A DNA stretch of 37,547 nt from NCBI GenBank assembly GCA_024641085.1, contig JAHEDT010000008.1, positions 1 to 37,547 on the forward strand, given 5' to 3'. The stretch is from Geobacteraceae bacterium (lineage in GTDB: Bacteria; Desulfobacterota; Desulfuromonadia; Desulfuromonadales; BM103). The position numbers were made by a program, and so were the translations under genes. Shown here piece by piece: positions 24,711 through 31,897 of this stretch. Position 1 is the first letter of the stretch. Each line of letters opens with the position of its first letter. The notes beneath the pieces are model-generated. The model saw nothing but the letters and a program-made list of their open reading frames with translations, had not been told where the DNA came from and did not search any database.

Positions 24711-25623
24711 GATCCTGCTCGATGCCACGGTGCGGGCCGGCACGCCGATCCTCTTCGCCACCCTGGGGGCCATCATCAACGAACGTGCCGGGATCATCAA
24801 TCTCGGCATCGAAGGGCTCATGCTGATCGGTGCCCTGGCCGGCTTTGCCGGCACCCAGGCGAGCGGATCGCTGCTGGTCGGCGTGCTGGCGGCATTCGGC
24901 GCCGCCCTGCTGGCCGGCAGCGTGCACGGCTTCATCACCGTGCAGTTGCGCGGCAACCAGATCGTCAGCGGCCTGGCCCTGACCATGTTCGGCATCGGCA
25001 CCACGGCCCTGTTCGGGCGCAGCATGGTCGGACTGACCATCGAGGGCTTCGAACGTATCGCCATTCCAGGCCTGAGCCGGCTGCCGGTGGTCGGAAAACC
25101 GTTTTTCAACCAGGACCTGCTGATCTATTTCAGTTTCCTTCTGGTGGTAGCGATCGCCTTCTTCTTCTACCGCACCCGCTGGGGGTTGGCTCTGCGCACG
25201 GTGGGCGAAAATCCGGCGGCGGCGGACACCTGCGGCGTCCCGGTCACCCTTACCCGCTTTCTGGCCGTGACCGTCGGTTCGGGGATCGTTGGTATCGGTG
25301 GCGCCTACCTGAGCCTCGCCACTACGCCGATGTGGATCGAGAACATGACTGCCGGCCGAGGCTGGATCGCCGTGGCCCTGGTCATCTTCGCTTCCTGGTC
25401 GAGCTACCGGGCCCTGGCCGGCGCCTACCTGTTTGGCGGCATTACCGCCATGCAGCTGCGCTTCCAGGCCATGGGCACCACGATCAGTGCTCACATCCTG
25501 CAGATGCTCCCCTACTTCTTCACCATCCTGGTCCTGGCCATCTCGACCATCCGGCTGCAAAAAGGCGCGTCCCAGCAGCCGGAAGGCCTTGGCCAGCCCT
25601 ACGATCGCGAGGATCGCAAATGA
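24703..25623 (+). CDS. ABC transporter permease (BMP/nucleoside type), second subunit
   Basis: 306 residues, BPD_transp_2 family (YufQ-like). It has the matching motifs TLGAIINERAGIINLGIEGLM and WGLALRTVGENPAAADTCGV, with multiple membrane spans between. It pairs with the first permease. GAGGAG just upstream of ATG 24703 is a good ribosome site even within the overlapping gene. Its stop overlaps the phosphoribosyltransferase start (ATGA). Confidence 0.94.
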   Translation: MLEILLDATVRAGTPILFATLGAIINERAGIINLGIEGLMLIGALAGFAGTQASGSLLVGVLAAFGAALLAGSVHGFITVQLRGNQIVSGLALTMFGIGTTALFGRSMVGLTIEGFERIAIPGLSRLPVVGKPFFNQDLLIYFSFLLVVAIAFFFYRTRWGLALRTVGENPAAADTCGVPVTLTRFLAVTVGSGIVGIGGAYLSLATTPMWIENMTAGRGWIAVALVIFASWSSYRALAGAYLFGGITAMQLRFQAMGTTISAHILQMLPYFFTILVLAISTIRLQKGASQQPEGLGQPYDREDRK

Positions 25624-26147
25624 ACCAGGTCGCCGTCGAGCTGCGTGAACGGATCGCGCGGGAAGGCTCAGTTAACGGCCGGATCATCAAGGTGGACCGG
25701 TTTCTCAACCACATGGTCGACCCCCTGCTGATCGATCGACTCGCCGCCGAACTGGCCGGGCGCTTTGCACGGCAGAGGATCGACAAGATCATCACCGCGG
25801 AGAGCAGCGGGATCATGATCGCACAGGCCCTGGCCAGACAGCTCGGGGTCCCCTTCGTCTACGCCAAGAAGAAGCGCCCCCTGACCATGGGGGAGTTTTA
25901 CGCCGCGTCGAGCTTTTCCTTCACCAAGCAGGAGTCGACCACGCTGTATGTGTCTCAGGAGGTTTTGCTGGCAGGAGAGAGGGTGCTCTTTGCCGACGAT
26001 TTCTTCGCCGTCGGCTCCACCCACAAGGCGATCGAGCAGATCATCGAACAGGCGGGAGCAACTCTGGTCGGCGCCGCAGTGATCATCAACAAGTCGGAAC
26101 GACGAGACATCGAGGCGATCCTCACCCTTGAGGAGCTCATGGGTTAG
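25620..26147 (+). CDS. xpt: Xanthine phosphoribosyltransferase-like protein
   Basis: 175 residues, similar throughout to Xpt of Bacillus-type bacteria: VDRFLNHMVDPLL near the start, ITAESSGIMIAQAL, FVYAKKKRPLTM, SSFSFTKQE and the PRPP loop VLFADDFFAVGSTHKAI. Xpt joins xanthine to PRPP to make XMP. It is shorter than the roughly 190-residue norm: the C-terminal segment after IINKSERRDIEAILTLEEL is missing. The start ATG overlaps the permease stop by 4 bases; a longer reading from 25332 is out of register with the permease gene and is rejected. Coupling to the importer suggests that imported base is trapped as a nucleotide. Hypoxanthine or another purine is possible. Confidence 0.88.
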   Translation: MNQVAVELRERIAREGSVNGRIIKVDRFLNHMVDPLLIDRLAAELAGRFARQRIDKIITAESSGIMIAQALARQLGVPFVYAKKKRPLTMGEFYAASSFSFTKQESTTLYVSQEVLLAGERVLFADDFFAVGSTHKAIEQIIEQAGATLVGAAVIINKSERRDIEAILTLEELMG

Positions 26148-26153
26148 ATCCAG

Positions 26154-26200
26154 GGGCTGGAGGCTGTAGTTTTGCTTTCCCCACGCCTAGCTCCCAGCCC
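26154..26200. repeat. Imperfect inverted repeat behind xpt
   Basis: GGGCTGG (26154-26160) with AGGCTGTAG faces CTAGCTCCCAGCCC (26187-26200) with a few mismatches. It lies 6 bases past the xpt stop and could end the operon, although no T-run follows. Confidence 0.35.
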
Positions 26201-26248
26201 GGGGTTCTGACACCGCGCACCTCGCCACGATCTAGATCTTCAAACTTC

Positions 26249-26297
26249 TATGTTCTGTATTCTGTCTCCTGTATTCTGTATTCTGAGTTTCAGATTT
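26249..26297 (+). repeat. Degenerate 7-bp tandem repeat upstream of the small transporter gene
   Basis: Heptads resembling TGTATTC run head to tail from 26249. Exact copies start at 26256, 26270 and 26277, with diverged copies at 26249, 26263, 26284 and 26291. The array ends about 22 bases before the start codon at 26320. No clear promoter is seen next to it. Confidence 0.65.
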
Positions 26298-26319
26298 CTG
26301 CCCCGGATTGGAGCGTTTC

Positions 26320-26769
26320 ATGTCCTCAACAACCCTGTTTCTTCTCATGGCACTGCTGGCCGGCATCTCGGTGCCGACCCAGGCCGGCATCAATGCGCAA
26401 CTCGGCCTCTGGACCCGTTCACCGGTCCTGGCGGCAACGATCTCCTTTGCCGTCGGCACCCTGACCCTGATCATCTACACTCTCGTCGCCCGCATCCCCA
26501 TGCCCAGCCTGGCCAACGCCGGCAACCACCCCTGGTGGGTGTGGATCGGCGGTGCCCTCGGGGCTTTTTTCGTCACCGCCACCATCATCCTCGTTCCCAA
26601 GCTCGGTGCGACCACCATGGTCACCCTGGTGCTGGCCGGGCAGATGTTCGCCTCCCTGCTGCTCGACCACTTCGGTGGCCTCGGTTACCCGGTGCACCCG
26701 ATCAGCCTCGGCCGCATCGCCGGCGTGCTGCTGGTCTGTGGCGGCGTCTGGTTGATCAGGGCGTACTGA
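26320..26769 (+). CDS. DMT-type small membrane protein, DUF606/YdcZ family
   Basis: 149 residues with about five membrane spans. It begins SSTTLFLLMALLAGISVPTQAGINAQLG, and the middle WWVWIGGALGAFFVTATIILVPKLGA is typical of DUF606 (YdcZ) half-size transporters of the drug/metabolite superfamily. The start at 26320 follows GGAG; a TTG four codons upstream is possible. Function unknown beyond likely transport. Confidence 0.87.
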   Translation: MSSTTLFLLMALLAGISVPTQAGINAQLGLWTRSPVLAATISFAVGTLTLIIYTLVARIPMPSLANAGNHPWWVWIGGALGAFFVTATIILVPKLGATTMVTLVLAGQMFASLLLDHFGGLGYPVHPISLGRIAGVLLVCGGVWLIRAY

Positions 26770-26948
26770 ACGGGAGGGCAAAATCGCTCATCCCGGGAAG
26801 TCGACCGCCGTGCCACGCTTGGCAGGCGCCGCCCTTCAACTGGCAGACAGTAGAAAAATCGGCCAGTGACAGGTAGACTGTCAAAAGGCTTAAACAACCT
26901 TCGACCCTCTGACGTGTCGAGCAAAAGAACCTGCCCCCAGGGCCCCTT

Positions 26949-27659
26949 ATGCATCAGACCAAAATGACCGACCCCATCCTGATCGTCGAAGACGATCGCA
27001 ATACCGCCGCCCTGATTGCCACCTACCTGGAGCGTGAAGGGTTCACCACACAGATCGTTCATGACGGGGCCAGGGCACTGGCCATCGCCCGCCTGCAGAT
27101 GCCGGGGTTCGTCATCCTCGATATCATGCTGCCGCAGGTCGATGGCTGGGAGATCTGCCGTGAACTGCGCAAACTTTCTGCCGACCTGCCGATCCTGATG
27201 CTGACCGCGCGCGAGGAGGAGATCGACCGGGTGCTCGGCCTCTCCCTCGGCTCCGACGACTACGTGGTCAAACCGTTCAGCCCACGGGAACTGGTGGAGC
27301 GCGTCAAGGCGATCCTGCGCCGCACCACGCGCCGGGCATCACCGGACAGTCTGCTCAGCCACGGGGATCTGAGCCTCGACACCGAGAAGCGCCGGGTGAC
27401 CCTCGCCGGCCAGTCCGTGGAACTGACCGCTGTGGAGTACAAGCTGCTGCAGGCCTTGATGAGGGCCCCGGGCAGAGCCTTCTCGCGCGACGACCTGCTC
27501 AGCCACGTCTACGAGCAGGGCGAGTCCGTCATTGACCGGGTGGTCGACGTGCACATCGGCCACTTGCGCCAGAAGCTCGGCGACGACCCGGCCGCGCCGC
27601 GCTTCATCGAGACCGTGCGCGGCTACGGCTACCGTTTTGCCGACAAGGAGCAGGGATGA
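26949..27659 (+). CDS. OmpR/PhoB-family response regulator, BaeR-like
   Basis: 236 residues. The receiver domain has D15/D16 (VEDD), phosphoacceptor D58 (ILDIMLP), T87 (LTARE) and K109 (VVKPFSP). A winged-helix DNA-binding domain follows (about 140-232), ending with VRGYGYRF. The family binds 11-bp-spaced direct repeats; a fitting site lies at 28776-28808, upstream of the repair genes. ATG 26949 has a weak AGGG site; an internal ATG at 26964 is a less likely start. Overlaps the kinase gene by 4 bases. Confidence 0.93.
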   Translation: MHQTKMTDPILIVEDDRNTAALIATYLEREGFTTQIVHDGARALAIARLQMPGFVILDIMLPQVDGWEICRELRKLSADLPILMLTAREEEIDRVLGLSLGSDDYVVKPFSPRELVERVKAILRRTTRRASPDSLLSHGDLSLDTEKRRVTLAGQSVELTAVEYKLLQALMRAPGRAFSRDDLLSHVYEQGESVIDRVVDVHIGHLRQKLGDDPAAPRFIETVRGYGYRFADKEQG

Positions 27660-28726
27660 CCCGCCGTCTGCGCCTGCACTGGAAGCTGATGCTGGCCACC
27701 ACCGTGCCGGTCATCGCCGTGATCGTCGGCATCATCTGGCTGGCCTTCGACCAACTGGCCGCCGACTACTTCATGGTCCTGATGGACAAGTACATGGTTT
27801 CGCCCACCGACACCCACCGGGCCTTCCTGACCGCGGTGCACCGCTATCTGCTCTGGGCCAGCCTGATCGCGCTGCTCCTCGCCTTCCTGCTCAGCTACCT
27901 GCTGACCCGCCGAGTCCTGCGACCGCTCTCGCAGATGATCCTGGCCAGCCGCCAGATTGCCGCCGGGAATTTCGCGGCACGGGTCGAGGTCACCCCCGGC
28001 GATGAAATCGGCGAGCTCGGCACCGCCTTCAACCGCATGGGCGACAGCCTGGAGCAGCTCGAGCGGCTGCGCAAAACCATGGTCGCCGACGTCGCCCACG
28101 AACTGCGCACCCCGCTGACCAACCTGCGCGGCTACCTGGAGGGGTTGAGCGACGGGGTCATCCCGCCGGACAAGCAGACTCTCGACATGCTGCAGCAGGA
28201 GAACCTGCGCCTGGTCAGTCTGGTGGAAGATCTCGGCCAGCTGGCTCGCGCCGATGCCGCCCTCGCCTACCTCGAACGCCAGACGGTCGACCTGCAGGCC
28301 TGCATCAGCGAGATCCTCACCCTCTACCGGATGAATTTTGAGGAGAAGCAGATCGACGTGCAGACCCGGACCATCGAACAGCTCCTGGTACAGGCTGATC
28401 GCGACAAGCTGCTGCAGGCAATCCGCAACCTGGTGGAGAACTGCTGGAAATACACCCCCGCCGGGGGCGAGGTCGAGATCTCCTGCACGCGAACCGTCGC
28501 TGGCGTCCGGGCCGACTTCATCAACAGCGGGCCCGGCGTTCCTGAGCAGGACATCCCCTTCATCTTCGAGCGCTTCTTTCGGTCCGATCCGTCGCGTTCG
28601 CGGGAGGTCGGCGGCGCCGGCATCGGCCTGGCCATCGTCAAACAGCTGATCGAGGCCCACGGCGGGCGGGTCGGGGCCGAGAGCGCGCCGGGCTTAACCC
28701 GCGTCTGGTTCGAACTGCCGGCCTGA
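27656..28726 (+). CDS. Sensor histidine kinase, BaeS-like
   Basis: 356 residues. Membrane spans at about 12-32 and 64-84 bracket a short periplasmic loop of some 30 residues, so the sensor is small. A HAMP linker (about 85-137) leads to the H-box H148 (VAHELRTPLT). The catalytic domain has the N-box with N262 (LVENCWKYT) and the G-box GGAGIGLAIVKQ near 319-330. It phosphorylates the adjoining regulator. The signal is unknown; envelope or oxidant stress is inferred from the genes that follow. Confidence 0.94.
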   Translation: MTRRLRLHWKLMLATTVPVIAVIVGIIWLAFDQLAADYFMVLMDKYMVSPTDTHRAFLTAVHRYLLWASLIALLLAFLLSYLLTRRVLRPLSQMILASRQIAAGNFAARVEVTPGDEIGELGTAFNRMGDSLEQLERLRKTMVADVAHELRTPLTNLRGYLEGLSDGVIPPDKQTLDMLQQENLRLVSLVEDLGQLARADAALAYLERQTVDLQACISEILTLYRMNFEEKQIDVQTRTIEQLLVQADRDKLLQAIRNLVENCWKYTPAGGEVEISCTRTVAGVRADFINSGPGVPEQDIPFIFERFFRSDPSRSREVGGAGIGLAIVKQLIEAHGGRVGAESAPGLTRVWFELPA

Positions 28727-28775
28727 AAGAACCGGGCACATCTTCTGGAGGGAAGGGCTGGCGGACCTGGCGATA

Positions 28776-28808
28776 AAATCTTTATCAAATCTTTACCGAA
28801 CCTTGCTC
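28776..28808 (+). promoter_or_regulatory. 11-bp direct repeats, candidate response-regulator box
   Basis: AAATCTTTATC (28776-28786) is followed directly by AAATCTTTACC (28787-28797). A third, diverged unit at 28798-28808 matches at about 7 of 11 positions. An 11-bp period places half-sites on one face of the helix, as for PhoB/OmpR-type regulators. A weak -35 (TTGCTC, 28803-28808) and TGATAT 17 bases later could form the controlled promoter, about 65-100 bases before the next start codon. Confidence 0.6.
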
Positions 28809-28874
28809 ACCTATTCACAACCGTCTGATATCGTCCTGTCACCTGGCAAACCCCAACGTGAAAGGACCACCGCC

Positions 28875-29201
28875 ATGAAAACGTCCCTTCTCATATCAGT
28901 AATTTTTCTGACCGGCCTGCTGCGAACGGCCGGTGCCGCGACCGAGATGCCGGCCGACATGGCAAAGGCGACCTTCGCCGTACACTGCTACGATGTCGGC
29001 GCCAATGCTCTCGCCGGCAAGCCTGGGGTCATCTCTGTGGAGCGCGGCTGGAGTGGCGCCCGGGAAGTCGACCGGGTCGTCTACAACCCCCGTGAGGTCT
29101 CTCTCAGGCAAATCGAAACCTGGCTCAAGGAGTCCGACACTTACGTCAGCACCCTGGAGGCCGAGGCCGACACCATGCCAGCAAAGAAAATGTTACAATG
29201 A
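28875..29201 (+). CDS. Small exported protein, HMA-like fold, next to msrA
   Basis: 108 residues. A signal peptide (about 1-21, ending TAGA/ATEM) is followed by a compact domain. The pattern of that domain (ATFAVHCYDVGANALAGKPGV with ISVERGW and VVYNPREVSLRQIETWLKES) recalls heavy-metal-associated domains: beta-alpha-beta with GV and Y-x-P landmarks. The usual CxxC metal motif is reduced to one cysteine (HCYD). Start 28875 follows AAAGGACC. It precedes msrA by 83 bases. I do not recognise a named function; a periplasmic partner of MsrA or a metal/thiol sensor is a guess. Confidence 0.75.
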   Translation: MKTSLLISVIFLTGLLRTAGAATEMPADMAKATFAVHCYDVGANALAGKPGVISVERGWSGAREVDRVVYNPREVSLRQIETWLKESDTYVSTLEAEADTMPAKKMLQ

Positions 29202-29219
29202 GAGTGTTTCAATAGGAAA

Positions 29220-29263
29220 AGCGTCAATACGTCGCTCAGGCAAGCCTGCGGAGAGACGACGCT
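29220..29263 (+). promoter_or_regulatory. Stem-loop leader ahead of msrA
   Basis: AGCGTC (29220-29225) pairs with GACGCT (29258-29263). Inside, GTCGCTC (29231-29237) pairs with GAGAGAC (29251-29257) with one mismatch, and AGGC (29238-29241) with GCCT (29244-29247). It occupies the spacer up to 10 bases before the msrA ribosome site (AAGGAG). It could be a processing site, attenuator or translation control; there is no T-run. Confidence 0.45.
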
Positions 29264-29284
29264 ACTCAAGTCAAGGAGACCAGG

Positions 29285-29833
29285 ATGGAGAAGAATAACG
29301 CGATGACGGCCAGGGCCATCTTCGCCGGAGGGTGCTTCTGGTGCATGGACCCCCCCTTCGCAAAACTCGACGGGGTCCGGACCGTCGTTTCCGGCTATAT
29401 CGGCGGACACGGTGAGAATCCCACTTACCAGGAGGTGTGCACCGGGGCAACCGGCCATGCCGAAGCGATCGAGATCACCTATGGTCCAGGCATCATCAGC
29501 TATGAACAGCTGCTCGAGGTGTTCTGGATGAATATTGACCCCACCGACGAAAGCGGCCAGTTCGTCGATCGCGGCAGCCAGTACCGCTCCGGGATCTTCT
29601 ACCTCGACCAGGAGCAGAAGCGGCTCGCCGAGGCGTCCAGGGACCGGCTGGCCGAATCCGGCCGTTTCAGCAGGCCAATCGTCACCGAGATCGTCGCTGC
29701 CACTCAGTTCTATCCGGCGGAAGGCTACCACCAGGGCTACTGCAGGACAAACCCGGTGGACTACAACCTCTACAGGTACAGCTCGGGGCGCGACCAGTTC
29801 CTGGGAAAGGCCTGGGGGAAGCGGGAAAAATAA
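29285..29833 (+). CDS. msrA: Peptide-methionine (S)-S-oxide reductase
   Basis: 182 residues. The catalytic motif GCFWC is at 16-20 with C17 as the nucleophile. The family stretches SGYIGGHGENPTYQEVCTG, TGHAEAIEI and QYRSGIFY follow, and YHQGYCRTNP in the C-terminal part holds a probable resolving cysteine. MsrA reduces methionine-S-sulfoxide in oxidised proteins using thioredoxin-type electrons. No signal peptide, so cytoplasmic. AAGGAG precedes ATG 29285. It stands between an exported small protein and the selenocysteine peroxiredoxin. Confidence 0.96.
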   Translation: MEKNNAMTARAIFAGGCFWCMDPPFAKLDGVRTVVSGYIGGHGENPTYQEVCTGATGHAEAIEITYGPGIISYEQLLEVFWMNIDPTDESGQFVDRGSQYRSGIFYLDQEQKRLAEASRDRLAESGRFSRPIVTEIVAATQFYPAEGYHQGYCRTNPVDYNLYRYSSGRDQFLGKAWGKREK

Positions 29834-29872
29834 AATGGCCCCGGCAGGAGCCAACATTTCCACAGCGGGTCA

Positions 29873-29900
29873 TTGGCAGGAGGCTCTCTTGCGGTATAGT
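29873..29900 (+). promoter_or_regulatory. Promoter of the selenocysteine peroxiredoxin gene
   Basis: TTGGCA (29873-29878), 16 bases, then TATAGT (29895-29900): each box has one mismatch to consensus. Transcription would start near 29907, leaving a leader of only about 17 bases. Confidence 0.55.
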
Positions 29901-29923
29901 TCGTAAAACGAAAGGAGCTTGTG

Positions 29924-30403
29924 ATGAAACGGATGATTCGTGCCGGCGCCGTGGTTGCGGCGACCCTGCTGGCGTCAAAGGCCGCCGCCCTGCAGATCGG
30001 CGATGCGGCGCCAGCCTTTTCCGCACCCTCCACCAGGGGCGAGATCGAGCTCAGCCGTGCACTCGAGAAGGGGCCGGTGATCCTGGCCCTCTACTACGCC
30101 GATTTCACCTCTGGATGAACCAGCGAGATGCAGGCTTTTCAAGACGACTTCGTGCGTTTTGCAGAGCTCAACGCCCAGGTGCTGGGCGTCAGTTCCGACT
30201 CGCTGGAAACCCACCGGGAATTCGCCGTCAAGCTGGGCCTGAACTTTCCACTGGTTGCTGATGACGGCACGATCCGCAAGATGTATGGCGGTGGCCGGAT
30301 GACTTATCTCATCGACCAAACCGGCATCATTCGCTATGTGCACAAGGGGATGCCGGACAACACCCGGCTGATTAAGGAGATTGACAACCTTCAGTCGCAT
30401 TGA
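29924..30403 (+). CDS. Selenocysteine-containing peroxiredoxin (in-frame UGA), exported
   Basis: 159 residues if UGA at 30116-30118 is read as selenocysteine (U65). The frame is open on both sides of that codon. The stretch DFTSG-U-TSEMQAF lines up with the DFTPGCTxE active site of AhpC/TSA (BCP-like) peroxiredoxins, so U replaces the peroxidatic cysteine. Conventional annotation would give two fragments, 29924-30118 and 30128-30403. The N-terminus (MKRMIRAGAVVAATLLASKAAA) is a probable signal peptide, so the enzyme would act in the periplasm. AAAGGAG precedes ATG 29924. A short ACG/CGU hairpin 26 bases past the UGA is the best SECIS candidate I can see, and it is weak. A pseudogene is the alternative, but the exact position of the stop argues against it. 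Confidence 0.87.
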
Positions 30404-30469
30404 CCGACCGGGGACCGCGGAGAGCCGCCATTAAACAAGGGCTGGGAGCCAGAGGTCATAATAGAATAA

Positions 30470-30504
30470 AAAGGCCTCAGCACATGAGCCGTGCTGAGGC
30501 CTTT
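30470..30504. terminator. Bidirectional terminator between the peroxiredoxin gene and the tRNA genes
   Basis: AAAGGCCTCAGCAC (30470-30483) pairs perfectly with GTGCTGAGGCCTTT (30491-30504) around a 7-base loop. T-rich DNA follows on both strands. It ends the peroxiredoxin transcript from the left and the tRNA-Ser/tRNA-Arg transcript from the right. Confidence 0.88.
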
Positions 30505-30511
30505 CTTTAAA

Positions 30512-30588
<77 letters not shown>

Positions 30589-30654
30589 AAAGGAAAAGGG
30601 TTTATCGCTTAAAGCTAACCCAAAGTCAAGTTTTTTCAAGTCCGGCTTGGAAAC

Positions 30655-30744
<90 letters not shown>

Positions 30745-30772
30745 GCTATCCACATATTTTTTGCGAACGCAC

Positions 30773-30801
30773 AGTGTAATGCTGTTGCCCGCGTTTTTCA
30801 A
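30773..30801 (-). promoter_or_regulatory. Promoter of the tRNA-Ser(GCT)/tRNA-Arg pair
   Basis: On the minus strand TTGAAA (30801-30796), 17 bases, then TACACT (30778-30773). The start would fall near 30766, about 22 bases ahead of the mature tRNA-Ser. Confidence 0.55.
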
Positions 30802-31031
30802 TCTTTAAAGTGCCTGATCAAGTTGGGGACGTGATGGGCAGGCGGATTTTATATAATCTTTACCAAGTCCAGGGCAAGCATTTTTTACCGGTTCAACAGC
30901 GAAAAGCCGGTGACCAAGAGCCAGCGGCGGTCGATTTCAAATTTTCGAGCATATGATATTCTTTGAGCACAGGCGCTGTTCCCGAAAACCACTGCGACCT
31001 GGTCGCAACATCATCAGGGAAAGGAGGCAGT

Positions 31032-31730
31032 ATGCCCATAGGAGACCTTGCTCCATCAGTCGAACGGAGGCTGAAAGCGTATCACGAACTGAGCCATCGG
31101 GTCGCAGACCTGATGACCAAGGCCCCGCAGAAACCGACCATCACCATCTCCCGCGAGTTCGGCTGCGAAGCGTTCCCGGTCGCTGAAGAGCTGGTCAGGC
31201 TGGCAGAGAAGAAAACCGGCGAGCCATGGCTTTTGGTCGACAAGTCGCTTCTGGAGGCCGTCGCCAGGGAACACCATGTCCCGGAAGAGATCATGCGCTC
31301 GCTGGGCAGCAAGCCGCGCTGGTTCGATGACATGATGGCGACTTTTTCCACGAACTGGAAAAGCGATGCGGATTACTACCGGCTGCTCTGCGGCCAGGTC
31401 GCGATGATCGCCTCTGCGGGCAACGCCATCATCGTCGGGCTGGGGGCGGCACTGATCACCAGGTCTCTACAGAATTGCTTCCATTACCGACTGTTTGCGG
31501 ATCACGAGTTCAAGGTCAAATCAATCTCCCGTCGCCTCAAGATGCCCATGCAGGATGCGGAAATCGTCGTACTGGACCAGCAGAAGGAGCGGGACCGGGT
31601 CCTGCGCAAACTGCTCAATTCCGATCAGCACGAACCTCTGCTGTATCACGCGATCTTTAACAACGGCAGAATCAGGAGCCGACAGATCGCCAGGCTGATC
31701 CTTGACCATGCCCTGGCCGGCAGCCATTGA
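31032..31730 (+). CDS. Cytidylate-kinase-like family protein
   Basis: 232 residues. It resembles the cytidylate-kinase-like family (AAK/P-loop fold): ITISREFGCEAFPVAEELVRLAEK, then LLVDKSLLEAVA and a middle IIVGLGAALIT. The nucleotide loop reads GCEAFP, without the GxGK pattern of true kinases, so NMP-kinase activity is doubtful. The C-terminal half has RDRVLRKLL and YHAIFNNGRI, as in the family. ATG 31032 follows a perfect AAAGGAGG; a longer reading from 30963 is rejected for that reason. Role unknown; members are common in Desulfuromonadia. Confidence 0.8.
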   Translation: MPIGDLAPSVERRLKAYHELSHRVADLMTKAPQKPTITISREFGCEAFPVAEELVRLAEKKTGEPWLLVDKSLLEAVAREHHVPEEIMRSLGSKPRWFDDMMATFSTNWKSDADYYRLLCGQVAMIASAGNAIIVGLGAALITRSLQNCFHYRLFADHEFKVKSISRRLKMPMQDAEIVVLDQQKERDRVLRKLLNSDQHEPLLYHAIFNNGRIRSRQIARLILDHALAGSH

Positions 31731-31897
31731 ACCGGTCAGTGGGGCGCGGCAGACCTTAAAAAGAAAGAGGCTCCTCGAAGAAAGCAGTCCGGAACCAGCG
31801 GTGAAGATTCGCAGCTGAACCGTCTCCCGACGGTCCGGTCAAACATGTCCCATGCAGCGACTGATGAGAGTCCCGCCTGCGACCGGGGGAACCCGTT

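Noticed and set aside
23673-25109. 478-codon open frame on the minus strand opposite the ABC permeases
   Set aside because: Antisense shadow; the plus-strand permeases have recognisable motifs and overlapping starts.
25332-26147. 271-residue reading of the phosphoribosyltransferase
   Set aside because: The first 96 residues are out of frame within the permease gene; the ATGA overlap at 25620 gives the family-typical start.
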